Shown one piece after another: positions 16,864 to 23,748 of a stretch of DNA of 27,951 bases (its first letter is position 1; every line of letters starts with the position of its first letter). Under the pieces are notes generated by a model. It had not been told where the DNA came from and did not search any database. It saw only the letters and a list, made by a program, of their open reading frames with translations. Origin of the DNA: JAWUXM01 sp034111325. GTDB taxonomy: Bacteria; Pseudomonadota; Alphaproteobacteria; Rickettsiales; JABIRX01. The stretch lies in assembly GCA_034111325.1 (NCBI GenBank), contig JAWUXM010000039.1:1-27951 (forward strand), in the 5' to 3' direction. The translations under genes and the position numbers were made by a program.

Positions 16864-17685
16864 ATGCCTGAGTTGCCTGAAGTTGAAACTATTTGTCGTA
16901 CGATTGAGCCAAAAATTTTGGGCAAGAGTTTTTCTGCGATTTGGCAAAGTGATCAAAATCTTCGCTATCCAATCCCTCACGATTTTGCGCAAGTTGTAAC
17001 AGGTAGAAAAGTTACTAAAATTACAAGACGTGCAAAATATATGTTGCTGCACCTAGAGGAAGATTTGTTGGTAATTATGCATTTTGGTATGAGTGGCAAA
17101 GTTACTTTTGCCAATGGCGAATATGTACCGCAAAAGCATGATCATTTTATTGTAAATTTTGATGATGGTTTGGTGATGGTTTATAATGATGCGAGGCGTT
17201 TTGGTCTGGTTTCTTTTCTGCAAGCGAAGGGTTTTGCGAATCATAAATTTTTTAAACATCTTGGCGTGGAGCCGTTAGTGGGCGATTTTGATGCAAAATA
17301 TTTATATAAGATTTCACGTAAGCGCACAGTGCCAATTAAGGTGTTTATTATGGATCAGAAAATTGTCGTTGGCGTTGGTAATATTTATGCGGCGGAGGCC
17401 TTGTTTCTAAGCGGTATCTCTCCGATACGAGCTGCGCAAAGTCTAACAAGAAAAGAGGCAGTGATTTTTGTGGATAATATCAAAAAGGTTCTAATTGCAG
17501 CTATCAAGGCTGGCGGCTCTTCGATTCGTGATTATGTAAATTCGGACAATGACATTGGTTATTTTCAACATGAGTTTAGAGTTTATGGGCGAGAAAATAA
17601 GCCTTGCTATCAATGTGACGGCGGGATAGATAGGATGGTACAGGCAGGGCGTTCGACCTTCTTTTGTAAACAATGTCAGAAATAA
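16864..17685 (+). CDS. mutM: Formamidopyrimidine-DNA glycosylase
   Basis: A 273-residue bifunctional glycosylase/AP lyase that removes 8-oxoguanine and ring-opened purines. The mature N-terminus is PELPEVET, with catalytic Pro2 and Glu3, and K58 lies in RAKYMLLHL (the E. coli K57 position). The helix-two-turn-helix region contains VGVGNIYAAEALFLSGI. The C-terminal zinc finger has C248, C251, C268 and C271, with R263 in QAGRST. Length is standard. It is separated from the following exported-protein gene by three bases, suggesting an operon. Confidence 0.97.
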   Translation: MPELPEVETICRTIEPKILGKSFSAIWQSDQNLRYPIPHDFAQVVTGRKVTKITRRAKYMLLHLEEDLLVIMHFGMSGKVTFANGEYVPQKHDHFIVNFDDGLVMVYNDARRFGLVSFLQAKGFANHKFFKHLGVEPLVGDFDAKYLYKISRKRTVPIKVFIMDQKIVVGVGNIYAAEALFLSGISPIRAAQSLTRKEAVIFVDNIKKVLIAAIKAGGSSIRDYVNSDNDIGYFQHEFRVYGRENKPCYQCDGGIDRMVQAGRSTFFCKQCQK

Positions 17686-17688
17686 TAT

Positions 17689-18132
17689 ATGAAAAAATTC
17701 CTTAAATTATTTATGCTTTTTGCTGTTATTGCTTCTTTTATGCAAACGCCTAGTTGGGCAGCAGATGATGAAGATGTACAGTTTGAAATAGAAGAGGAAG
17801 ATGACGTTTCTTCTGCACCAACAATTATTGACACGCAATTCGTTTCAGGAACTTCTGATTTGCCTGTGCCAAAAGGCTTTGCACTACAGGAAGGCAGTAA
17901 CAGTATTTTTGATAGCGAAGATGGAAAGATTGTTGATGCGATCTATATCGGCAAAGGCAATAGAGAGGAGGTAATTGGATTCTATGCGGCATCATTACCA
18001 GCTCTGGGTTGGAACGTTATTGATGAAGCGAATTTTGAGCGTGAGAAAGAAGAACTTCATATTGAGGTCACAGAAGATGTTTTCTCTTCTGATTTGGAAA
18101 TTAGCTTTGCGATCCGCCCAATTGCTGATTAG
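17689..18132 (+). CDS. Small exported protein of unknown function
   Basis: A 147-residue protein with a clear signal peptide: MKKFLKLF, a hydrophobic core, and a likely cleavage site after PSWA (residues 22-25). The mature protein begins with an acidic stretch (DDEDVQFEIEEEDD), followed by a folded region: PVPKGFALQEGSNSIFDSEDGKIVDAIY-type sequence, then IGFYAASLPALGWNVIDEANFE and a beta-rich end. Proteins of this design occur downstream of mutM in some alphaproteobacteria (my recollection), but I know no function. It starts three bases after mutM. Its stop codon overlaps the convergent sspB stop at 18129-18132. Confidence 0.75.
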   Translation: MKKFLKLFMLFAVIASFMQTPSWAADDEDVQFEIEEEDDVSSAPTIIDTQFVSGTSDLPVPKGFALQEGSNSIFDSEDGKIVDAIYIGKGNREEVIGFYAASLPALGWNVIDEANFEREKEELHIEVTEDVFSSDLEISFAIRPIAD

Positions 18133-18656
18133 GTTTTCTTTTTACCAAACTCTACAGCAACAACATTATCATTTCCGCCTTTATTTGTCTTGCTTTTAGG
18201 TGGGGTGTCTGCTTTCGAATTAGGCACTGTACTTGCTTCCATATCCGCCAGCGTTTCTTCATCAAAAATATCTTCCAGTTCAGCTTTACCAATTTCGCCA
18301 TGAATTATATTGAATTTCAATCCAAATTTAACTGCAGGGTCAGCAAAAGAAGTTAATGCATCAAATGGAACGATGATTTTCTCGCGTGTGCCGTCAAAAC
18401 TTAGGGCGATTGAGAATTTGTCTTTGTCAATTTTTAGCGCTTCATATTGATGTTGAATAACGATTGTCATTTCTTCAGGGTATTTCTCTAATAATTTCTT
18501 AGGAACTTGAGAGCCTGGGAAGTTGGTAAGGAATGATACAAGAAAGTGATGATTGCCTTTGAGGCCATCCTCTTTGACTTTTAGCAATGCTTCACGAACA
18601 ACTGCGCGCATGGCCGTGTCAATTAACATGTCATATCTGATATGGTCTTCAAACAT
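18129..18656 (-). CDS. sspB: SspB, ClpXP adaptor for ssrA-tagged proteins (alphaproteobacterial form)
   Basis: A 175-residue protein that binds the ssrA tag and delivers tagged proteins to ClpXP. The N-terminal domain (about 1-115) has RYDMLIDTAMRAVVREAL and GNHHFLVSFLTNFPG, then YPEEMTIVIQHQYEAL and DKFSIALSFDG, the SspB fold blocks. A linker rich in acid, then K, P and S follows (about 125-162). The C-terminal NVVAVEFGKKKT matches the place and character of the ClpX-docking tail. I chose the ATG at 18656 because AAAGGA is eight bases upstream; a 20-residue longer reading exists without support. It lies directly downstream of the tmRNA gene on the same strand. Confidence 0.93.
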   Translation of the reverse strand: MFEDHIRYDMLIDTAMRAVVREALLKVKEDGLKGNHHFLVSFLTNFPGSQVPKKLLEKYPEEMTIVIQHQYEALKIDKDKFSIALSFDGTREKIIVPFDALTSFADPAVKFGLKFNIIHGEIGKAELEDIFDEETLADMEASTVPNSKADTPPKSKTNKGGNDNVVAVEFGKKKT

Positions 18657-18687
18657 ATATAAATCCTTTAGTTGCTTAATGAAAACA

Positions 18688-18716
18688 TTTATACGCAATA
18701 GAATATTTAAGTGCAA
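18688..18716 (-). promoter_or_regulatory. Predicted sigma-70 promoter of sspB
   Basis: On the minus strand, TTGCAC (18711-18716), a 17-bp spacer and TATAAA (18688-18693) give a good housekeeping promoter 32 bp before the sspB ATG. This suggests sspB has its own promoter as well as possible readthrough from the tmRNA gene. Confidence 0.6.
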
Positions 18717-18734
18717 CAGGGGAGATGAAAGATA

Positions 18735-19110
18735 TTTGGTCTCGGGCTAATAAGTGGGGGGTTCTGTTGCTCGGTATCCCCCCAACCGCTTATCATGCAA
18801 TTACTGCTTGAGACTAAAAAGCCTTAGGCAGCTACTGCATAATCTTCAGCTACGAAGTTATCGTTCGCAGCTTTTGCAAAGTTATCATTTGCAATTATTA
18901 AGACATTCGCCGAAAAACGGCTAGGAAGTCTAATCCTAGACAAAAGGTAAAGTCTTTATTTCACACGTCGAGTCTGTTTCGTCCCCATAATAAACTGCGC
19001 AAATTAATCGAGCAGAAGCTTTTTGGTGGAGACGTCGGGTACTGCCCCCGAGTCCGCTGTGATTATTCTAAATCACCATTTATTGTCATAGCATCTAGTC
19101 GCCTAGATAC
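18735..19110 (-). ncRNA. ssrA: Two-piece (circularly permuted) tmRNA
   Basis: tmRNA rescues stalled ribosomes and tags the unfinished protein. Read on the minus strand, the acceptor piece comes first (about 19110-19024). It ends with a T-arm TCGGG-GGCAGTA-CCCGA and CGTCTCC-A-CCA, with CCA ending at 19024. An intervening segment (19023-18987) is followed by the coding piece, which starts GGGGACGAAACAGACTCGACG at 18986. GGGGACG pairs with CGTCTCC over seven pairs including G3-U70, the alanine identity pair. TGTGA in the coding piece can pair with TCACA in the acceptor piece (helix P2). The tag reading frame is at 18892-18824. Downstream, GTCTC/GAGAC and a G6/C6 stem form the usual structured region. 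The two outer ends are approximate. Confidence 0.93.
18824..18892 (-). other. tmRNA tag reading frame, 22 residues, with two ANDNF motifs
   Basis: Reading from the probable resume codon GCA (18892-18890), the frame encodes ANDNFAKA, then ANDNFVAEDYAVAA, then stop TAA (18826-18824). The C-terminal AVAA is the ClpX-recognised end and ANDNF is the part contacted by SspB. The Caulobacter tag is AANDNFAEEFAVAA (14 residues), so this tag is eight residues longer, with the SspB motif doubled. The two copies use different synonymous codons (AAT/AAC, TTT/TTC), so the duplication is not recent. The resume codon is inferred by position; starting at the second motif would give an ordinary 14-residue tag. 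Confidence 0.8.
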
Positions 19111-19116
19111 AGACCC

Positions 19117-19146
19117 ATTATAGCATAAAGCTCTGCCATTTGTCTA
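19117..19146 (-). promoter_or_regulatory. Predicted promoter of the tmRNA gene
   Basis: On the minus strand, TAGACA (19141-19146), an 18-bp spacer and a consensus TATAAT (19117-19122). A start at G19110, seven bases downstream, fits the beginning of the acceptor piece. The thyX leader runs in the opposite direction across it. Confidence 0.75.
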
Positions 19147-19229
19147 TTATAAAATTTCTAACTTTTTATTTGATAGTTTGTCGAAGCCTCTCTACTATGG
19201 GGCTGCAATTCAAATCAACAGATATCATC

Positions 19230-20189
19230 ATGACTTTAACAGCTGAACAGAAAAAAGAATTTTCAAGCCTTAGGGAAAATAAATCAACGACGTTAAGAGC
19301 AGAATCACCAGAGTTAGAAAAGGTTTTATATGAGCCAACCCAAGTTCTGGATCATGGTTTTGTCCGAGTGATTGACTATATGGGGAATGATTCTTCAATC
19401 GTACAAGCTGCTCGTGTTTCTTATGGGCAGGGTACAAAAAAATCACTTGAAGATGCTGGCCTGATTAATTATTTACTACGTCACCGTCACACTACTCCTT
19501 TTGAAATGTGTGAAATTAAATTCCATATCAAATTACCAATCTTTATCGCCCGCCAGTGGATTCGCCACAGAACGGCAAATGTTAATGAATATTCAGCACG
19601 CTATTCCATTATGGGTAAGGAGTTTTATGTGCCAGAAGCAGAGAATTTATCTGCGCAATCACGCACGAATCGCCAAGGTCGGGGTCAGATTTTACAAGGT
19701 GAAGAAGCGACAAACGTTCTGGATATCTTGCGCAATGATTCTGAGAAAGTCTATGATGACTATGAAAATATGCTTAATGAAAATTCTGCAGGCGAAATTC
19801 TGGATGATAGCAAGCAAGGTCTAGCACGTGAATTAGCACGGATGAACCTGACGCTAAATTATTACACTGAGTGGTATTGGAAAATTGACTTGCATAATCT
19901 TCTTCATTTCCTTGCCCTACGCGCTGATGATCATGCACAATATGAAATTCGTGAATATGCTAATGCTATGCTTGAATTAGTCAAAAAATGGGTGCCGATT
20001 ACTTATGCAGCTTTCATGGATTATCGCTTAAATTCACAATCTTTTTCATCAAAAATGGTCGCAGTGATTCAGCGAATGGTCAAAGGTGAGAAGGTCACAT
20101 TCACAGAATCTGGCCTAACAAAAAGAGAGTGGAGCGAGATGTGTGAGGCTTTAAATTTGGATAATCAAGGTAACTCCCACGCTGCCTAA
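19230..20189 (+). CDS. thyX: Flavin-dependent thymidylate synthase
   Basis: A 319-residue FAD enzyme that methylates dUMP to dTMP using methylene-tetrahydrofolate and NADPH. The ThyX signature RHRxxxxNExSxRYS is present as RHRTANVNEYSARYS (112-126). The region before it (VLDHGFVRVIDYMGNDSSIVQAARVSYG) and the C-terminal NLLHFLALRADDHAQYEIREYA also match. I chose ATG 19230; an in-frame ATG at 19197 and a TTG at 19140 would run back into the tmRNA promoter region, and none has a clear Shine-Dalgarno, so the start is uncertain. It is divergent from ssrA. The stop is followed at once by palindromic element copy D. Confidence 0.95.
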   Translation: MTLTAEQKKEFSSLRENKSTTLRAESPELEKVLYEPTQVLDHGFVRVIDYMGNDSSIVQAARVSYGQGTKKSLEDAGLINYLLRHRHTTPFEMCEIKFHIKLPIFIARQWIRHRTANVNEYSARYSIMGKEFYVPEAENLSAQSRTNRQGRGQILQGEEATNVLDILRNDSEKVYDDYENMLNENSAGEILDDSKQGLARELARMNLTLNYYTEWYWKIDLHNLLHFLALRADDHAQYEIREYANAMLELVKKWVPITYAAFMDYRLNSQSFSSKMVAVIQRMVKGEKVTFTESGLTKREWSEMCEALNLDNQGNSHAA

Positions 20190-20313
20190 AAAGCTAATTC
20201 TTTTGAGTTCTTTTTCACGAATAACCTTTTCCATTTTGCTCGTGTATGTAAAATACACGTCACTGCAATGTCAAAGGACATTCGTAAAAAATATTCTCAA
20301 AAATCCTCAGATT
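20190..20313. repeat. Palindromic intergenic element, copy D
   Basis: It begins directly after the thyX stop (AAAGCTAATTCTTTTGAG) and ends tctcaaaaatcctcagatt. The core CGTGTAT-GTAAA-ATACACG is a perfect 7-bp hairpin, and arms with cacgaataacc and ggacattcgt pair outside it. The right end is the same as in copies A and C. The left end has the CTAATTCTTTTGAG variant, also in copy E. The left and right ends are therefore of different subtypes. Confidence 0.7.
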
Positions 20314-20334
20314 CCCTCCCACACTATTAAAATA

Positions 20335-20361
20335 CTAAAAAGGGTGCAAAAAGACCAGATT
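20335..20361. repeat. Detached terminus of the long palindromic element, at the next gene's stop
   Basis: ctaaaaagggtgcaaaaa followed by gaccagatt is the reverse complement of the left end of copy C with one base difference. It overlaps the stop codon (20360-20362) of the minus-strand gene. The 170-bp thyX to lipoprotein gap therefore carries copy D plus this extra end. Confidence 0.65.
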
Positions 20362-20728
20362 AGGAGGCGAGGGCAAAAAGGCAGTTCTTATTTGTGCCAA
20401 TTTCTTTAATTTGTGCCAAGCGATTTTTATAGGACTCGATCTTTTTTTTATCTTTTCCAGAGAAGTCAACAAAGAGCAATGGTATTCCTAGGGTGAAAAT
20501 TGCTAATACAACAAAAGAAACATTGGCGGCGAGGCGCGATTCTTTTTTTATTTTTTGTAAGGGTATTAACTGATTATTAATTTCATCATGTTCAGTTTTA
20601 AGTTCAGCGCATGATTTGCTCAAATCCCCCATTTTTAATTGAAACACTATGTCGTTTTTTTTATTCGAGCAGTTTGTGGCAAGAAGTAGCGAGAATATGC
20701 AGGCAATTGAAATTAGAGTCCGGAACAT
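20360..20728 (-). CDS. Small membrane protein or lipoprotein of unknown function
   Basis: A 122-residue protein (start at ATG 20728; a longer reading from a TTG at 20758 is less likely). The N-terminus MFRTLISIACIFSLLLATNC looks like a lipoprotein signal, but Asn directly before the Cys is unusual for a lipobox. A coiled-coil-prone region (about 35-65, KSCAELKTEHDEINNQL) precedes a second hydrophobic segment (about 69-90, ANVSFVVLAIFTLGIPLLFV). The end is charged, with cysteine near the C-terminus (NKNCLFALAS). The family is not recognised. It is convergent with thyX and divergent from serA. Confidence 0.6.
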   Translation of the reverse strand: MFRTLISIACIFSLLLATNCSNKKNDIVFQLKMGDLSKSCAELKTEHDEINNQLIPLQKIKKESRLAANVSFVVLAIFTLGIPLLFVDFSGKDKKKIESYKNRLAQIKEIGTNKNCLFALAS

Positions 20729-20821
20729 ATCAAAGAATAGCTTGAGGGTTAGTTGCAAATTAAAACTATAGAGATAAAATATTTTCCCGCAAGGGAGAGA
20801 TAATAAAAATAGAGTGAGAAA

Positions 20822-22399
20822 ATGCCAAAAGTTTTAATTGCCGATAAAATGAGTCCTCTAGCTGAGGAAGTGTTCAAAAAAAATAATGTCGAAGTTGATG
20901 TTATAACTGGTCTTGATGAAGATGGTTTGGCAAAAATCATTGATCAATACGATGGCTTGGCGATCCGCTCTTCAACTACTGTCACACCAAAAATCCTGGA
21001 AAAAGCTACGAAGCTTAAAGTCATTGGTCGTGCCGGAATCGGTGTTGATAATGTCGATATCAATGCTGCAACTGCCGCCGGTGTAATCGTTATGAACACA
21101 CCTTTTGGCAACACAATAACTACGGCGGAACATGCAATTGCGATGATGTTTAGTTTGGCGAGAGAAATTCCTAAAGCTAATGCTTCAACACAAGCTGGCA
21201 AGTGGGAGAAATCAAAATTCATGGGGACAGAAATTACCGGTAAAACCCTAGGTTTGATCGGTTGTGGTAATATTGGTTCAATCGTGGCGAATCGTGCACT
21301 TGCTTTGCAGATGAAAGTTAAGGCGTATGACCCATTTTTATCAAGCGAACGTGCTGAAGATCTTGGTATTGAAAAGGTTGAGCTAGATGAATTATTTAAA
21401 AAAGCAGATTTCGTAACTTTGCATGTGCCACTTAATGATGCAACGCGCAATATAATTGATAAAGCTGCTATTGCTAAAATGAAAAAAGGCGTTTTCATTA
21501 TTAATTGTGCAAGAGGTGGTTTAGTTGTTGAGAAAGATTTAAAAGAAGCCTTGGAATCAGGTCAGGTGGCGGGAGCTGCATTAGACGTATTTGAAACTGA
21601 GCCAGCAAAGGAAAATGCCTTATTTGGCATGGATAACCTTGTTGCAACACCTCACCTTGGAGCTGCCACGGTTGAAGCTCAGGAAAATGTTGCTGTGCAA
21701 GTTGCCGAACAAATTTCAGATTTTGTTAATAACGGCACGATTAGGAATTCAATAAATATTCCTGCTGTATCTGAAGAAGATGCTAAAAAACTCAAACCAT
21801 ATTTAAAATTAGCTAAGCAATTAGGTAGTTTTGCTGGGCAAGTTACAGAAAGTCCAATTCAGGAAATTAGAATTGCCTATCATGGCGATGTAGTTTCACT
21901 TAATACAAAGCCTATCTCAGCAGTTTTAGTGCAAAACATCCTATCTGCAATTAGTTCTGGTGTTAATCTTGTTAATAGCATGGTTATAGCAAAAGAACGA
22001 GGCATAAAAGTCACTGACACTAAGCTTAATGAAAAAACTAGCTATAGCACTGTTGTCAAACTAACGCTAATTACTGATAATCAGGAACGCTCAATTACAG
22101 GCACATTATTTAACGGCAAGCCAAGAGTTGTTGAGGTTAATTCTATTAAGCTAGAAGCAAGTTTAGGAGCAAGAGTGTTGTTCTTGAAAAACGATGACAA
22201 ACCCGGCTTTATCGGTGCAATAGGTAAAATCCTTGGTGATAATGACATCAATATTGCAAGTTTTCATTTAGGTCGTAATGAAGATTCTGATGGCGAAGCA
22301 TTGGCGTTGCTTGATATTGACGGTGACATTTCAAAAGAGCTAATGGCAGAGATTCAAAAAATGGCATATGTCAAACAAGCAAAATTCTTGAAATTTTAA
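20822..22399 (+). CDS. serA: D-3-phosphoglycerate dehydrogenase
   Basis: A 525-residue enzyme, the first step of serine synthesis, oxidising 3-phosphoglycerate with NAD+. The NAD-binding motif is GLIGCGNIGS (144-153). The catalytic set is R231 in NCARGGLV, E260 in FETEP and H278 in ATPHLGAAT. The long form continues with the allosteric substrate-binding domain (about 310-445) and a C-terminal ACT domain (about 450-525, DDKPGFIGAIGKILGDNDINIA) that may sense serine. GAG lies seven bases before the ATG. It is transcribed from the 93-bp gap divergent to the small membrane protein. Its usual partner serC is 13 kb away, at 6628-7785. Confidence 0.96.
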   Translation: MPKVLIADKMSPLAEEVFKKNNVEVDVITGLDEDGLAKIIDQYDGLAIRSSTTVTPKILEKATKLKVIGRAGIGVDNVDINAATAAGVIVMNTPFGNTITTAEHAIAMMFSLAREIPKANASTQAGKWEKSKFMGTEITGKTLGLIGCGNIGSIVANRALALQMKVKAYDPFLSSERAEDLGIEKVELDELFKKADFVTLHVPLNDATRNIIDKAAIAKMKKGVFIINCARGGLVVEKDLKEALESGQVAGAALDVFETEPAKENALFGMDNLVATPHLGAATVEAQENVAVQVAEQISDFVNNGTIRNSINIPAVSEEDAKKLKPYLKLAKQLGSFAGQVTESPIQEIRIAYHGDVVSLNTKPISAVLVQNILSAISSGVNLVNSMVIAKERGIKVTDTKLNEKTSYSTVVKLTLITDNQERSITGTLFNGKPRVVEVNSIKLEASLGARVLFLKNDDKPGFIGAIGKILGDNDINIASFHLGRNEDSDGEALALLDIDGDISKELMAEIQKMAYVKQAKFLKF

Positions 22400-22413
22400 C
22401 TTAAGTGTTACTC

Positions 22414-22447
22414 CCTGAATTGCCCTATAATCCCCTATAAATTCAGG
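22414..22447. repeat. Inverted repeat with tandem CCCTATAA after serA
   Basis: CCTGAATT (22414-22421) and AATTCAGG (22440-22447) are exact inverted repeats. Between them CCCTATAA occurs twice (22423-22430, 22433-22440). The outer arms recall the short palindrome family (CCTGAATT..), followed by CAATGAC as in the copy at 219-251. It may be a decayed copy. It lies between the serA stop and the yejE start. Confidence 0.45.
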
Positions 22448-22473
22448 CAATGACAATTCATAATTAAAAGGAG

Positions 22474-23478
22474 ATGTTGTCAGTTCCTACCAGACGTCGT
22501 TTAGACAAATTCAAAGCCAATCGCCGTGGGTTAATATCTTTTAAGATCTTCGCATTAATTTTTCTTATTAGTTTATTCTCTGACTTCATCGCAAATGACA
22601 AACCAATTTTTGTAAGTTTTGCCGGAGAGTCCTATTTTCCGATTTTCAAAGCCTATCCTGAAACTGCTTTTGGGGGTGATTTTGCTACAGAAGCAGATTA
22701 TCTCGACCCCTATCTGCATAGTCTAATTAGGGCACAGGGCTTTATGGTTATGCCTCTGATAAAATATGATTATAAGGCCATCAATTATAATCTAAAAGCC
22801 CCACCACCAACCTCTCCAGATCGCTATAATCTATTGGGAACTGATGACCAAGGCAGGGATATTCTGGCGCGTATTCTATATGGATTGCGATTTTCGATTT
22901 TATTTGCCTTTGCTTTGACAATTACGAGTTCAATCATTGGTATTTTGCTTGGTGCCATACAAGGCTATTTTGCAGGTAGGGTTGATTTAATTATGCAGCG
23001 CTTTATTGAGGTATGGGCAGGTTTGCCAGTGCTATTTCTGCTAATTATTTTATCAGGCTTCGTAACGCCAAATTTTTGGTGGTTGCTTTGTATTATGTTA
23101 TTATTTAGCTGGATGTCATTAGCTGGGCCAGTACGAGCGGAGTTTCTTAAGGCGCGTAATTTAACCTTTGTTAAAGCCGCAAGGGCGATGGGTGTTAAAG
23201 AGCGCAATATTATTTTACGGCATATTTTGCCTAATGCTTTAGTTGCGAGCCTGACATTCATCCCTTTTATCCTTAGCGGAGCCATTGTTGCGCTGACATC
23301 ACTTGATTTTTTGGGTTTTGGATTGCCACCAGGTAGCCCTTCATTAGGGGAGTTATTGGCACAAGGAAAAAACAATCCATCAAGCCCATGGATAGGGTTA
23401 ACGGTTTTCTTTATGTTGTCGCTAGTTCTTACCTTATTGGTCTTTATAGGGGAGGCGGTGCGCGATTCCTTCCGCTAA
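22474..23478 (+). CDS. yejE: ABC transporter permease, YejE type (peptide/microcin C uptake)
   Basis: A 334-residue inner-membrane permease of the oligopeptide/microcin C (Yej) importers. It begins TRRRLDKFKANRRGLISFKIF, typical of YejE, with a first membrane span (about 23-42). A periplasmic stretch contains the family sequence GTDDQGRDILARILYGLRFS, then come five more spans. The EAA coupling loop is AARAMGVKERNIILRHILPNAL, followed by GFGLPPGSPSLGELL. Length is close to E. coli YejE. Neither the YejB permease, the YejF ATPase nor the YejA binding protein is adjacent, so its partners must be elsewhere. AAAAGGAG directly touches the ATG, which is unusually close; a TTG one codon later is possible. 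Confidence 0.85.
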   Translation: MLSVPTRRRLDKFKANRRGLISFKIFALIFLISLFSDFIANDKPIFVSFAGESYFPIFKAYPETAFGGDFATEADYLDPYLHSLIRAQGFMVMPLIKYDYKAINYNLKAPPPTSPDRYNLLGTDDQGRDILARILYGLRFSILFAFALTITSSIIGILLGAIQGYFAGRVDLIMQRFIEVWAGLPVLFLLIILSGFVTPNFWWLLCIMLLFSWMSLAGPVRAEFLKARNLTFVKAARAMGVKERNIILRHILPNALVASLTFIPFILSGAIVALTSLDFLGFGLPPGSPSLGELLAQGKNNPSSPWIGLTVFFMLSLVLTLLVFIGEAVRDSFR

Positions 23479-23604
23479 AAATCTAATTCTTTTGAGCGCT
23501 TTTTGTCAAACTGCTTCGTTTTTTTATCGGTCACGTATGAAGTATACGCTCGCTCAAAAAAACTCATGATTTAACAAAAATTATCTCAAAAGCTATTAGA
23601 TTTT
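23478..23604. repeat. Palindromic intergenic element, copy E, overlapping the yejE stop
   Basis: Perfect 10-bp terminal inverted repeats: AAAATCTAAT (23478-23487) and ATTAGATTTT (23595-23604). The core is cacgtatgaagtatacgctcg. The arms carry ttcttttgagcgctttttg and caaaaattatctcaaaagc. The first base is the last base of the yejE TAA stop (23476-23478). Confidence 0.8.
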
Positions 23605-23611
23605 CCTCAAT

Positions 23612-23627
23612 GAGTTGAAAACAACTC
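23612..23627. repeat. Perfect 6-bp hairpin with AAAA loop
   Basis: GAGTTG-AAAA-CAACTC. It lies between element E and the inverted repeat before eptA. It could be part of a terminator for yejE, but no T-run follows. Confidence 0.4.
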
Positions 23628-23667
23628 TCAAAATCCACTAGCCTTTATTAATGTACATTTCTGGATA

Positions 23668-23730
23668 ATACCAAATATCTTTAATAATTTTACATTTGCA
23701 GTAGGTAAAATTATTAAAGATATTTGGTAT
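23668..23730. repeat. Perfect 26-bp inverted repeat upstream of eptA
   Basis: The left arm (23668-23693), starting ATACCAAATATCTTTAATAA, is exactly complementary to the right arm (23705-23730), ending TTATTAAAGATATTTGGTAT, with an 11-base loop. Outer flanks are TA on the left and TAAG on the right. It shares ends with the imperfect repeat at 16774-16821. The right arm ends 18 bases before the eptA start, so the hairpin is probably in its leader. Confidence 0.8.
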
Positions 23731-23748
23731 AAGAGGTAGTATAAGAAC

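Noticed and set aside
18657..18716. Twenty-residue N-terminal extension of SspB
   Set aside because: The region holds a good promoter, and the ATG at 18656 has a well-spaced AAAGGA and matches the usual SspB start.
18729..18741. AAAGATATTTGGT as a remnant of the 26-bp inverted repeat family in the tmRNA 3' region
   Set aside because: Only 13 bases, with no second arm, and it lies where tmRNA structure can explain it.
19140..19229. Longer thyX reading from a TTG at 19140
   Set aside because: It would overlap the tmRNA promoter, its residues do not resemble a ThyX N-terminus, and it lacks a ribosome-binding site. The ATG at 19230 was preferred.
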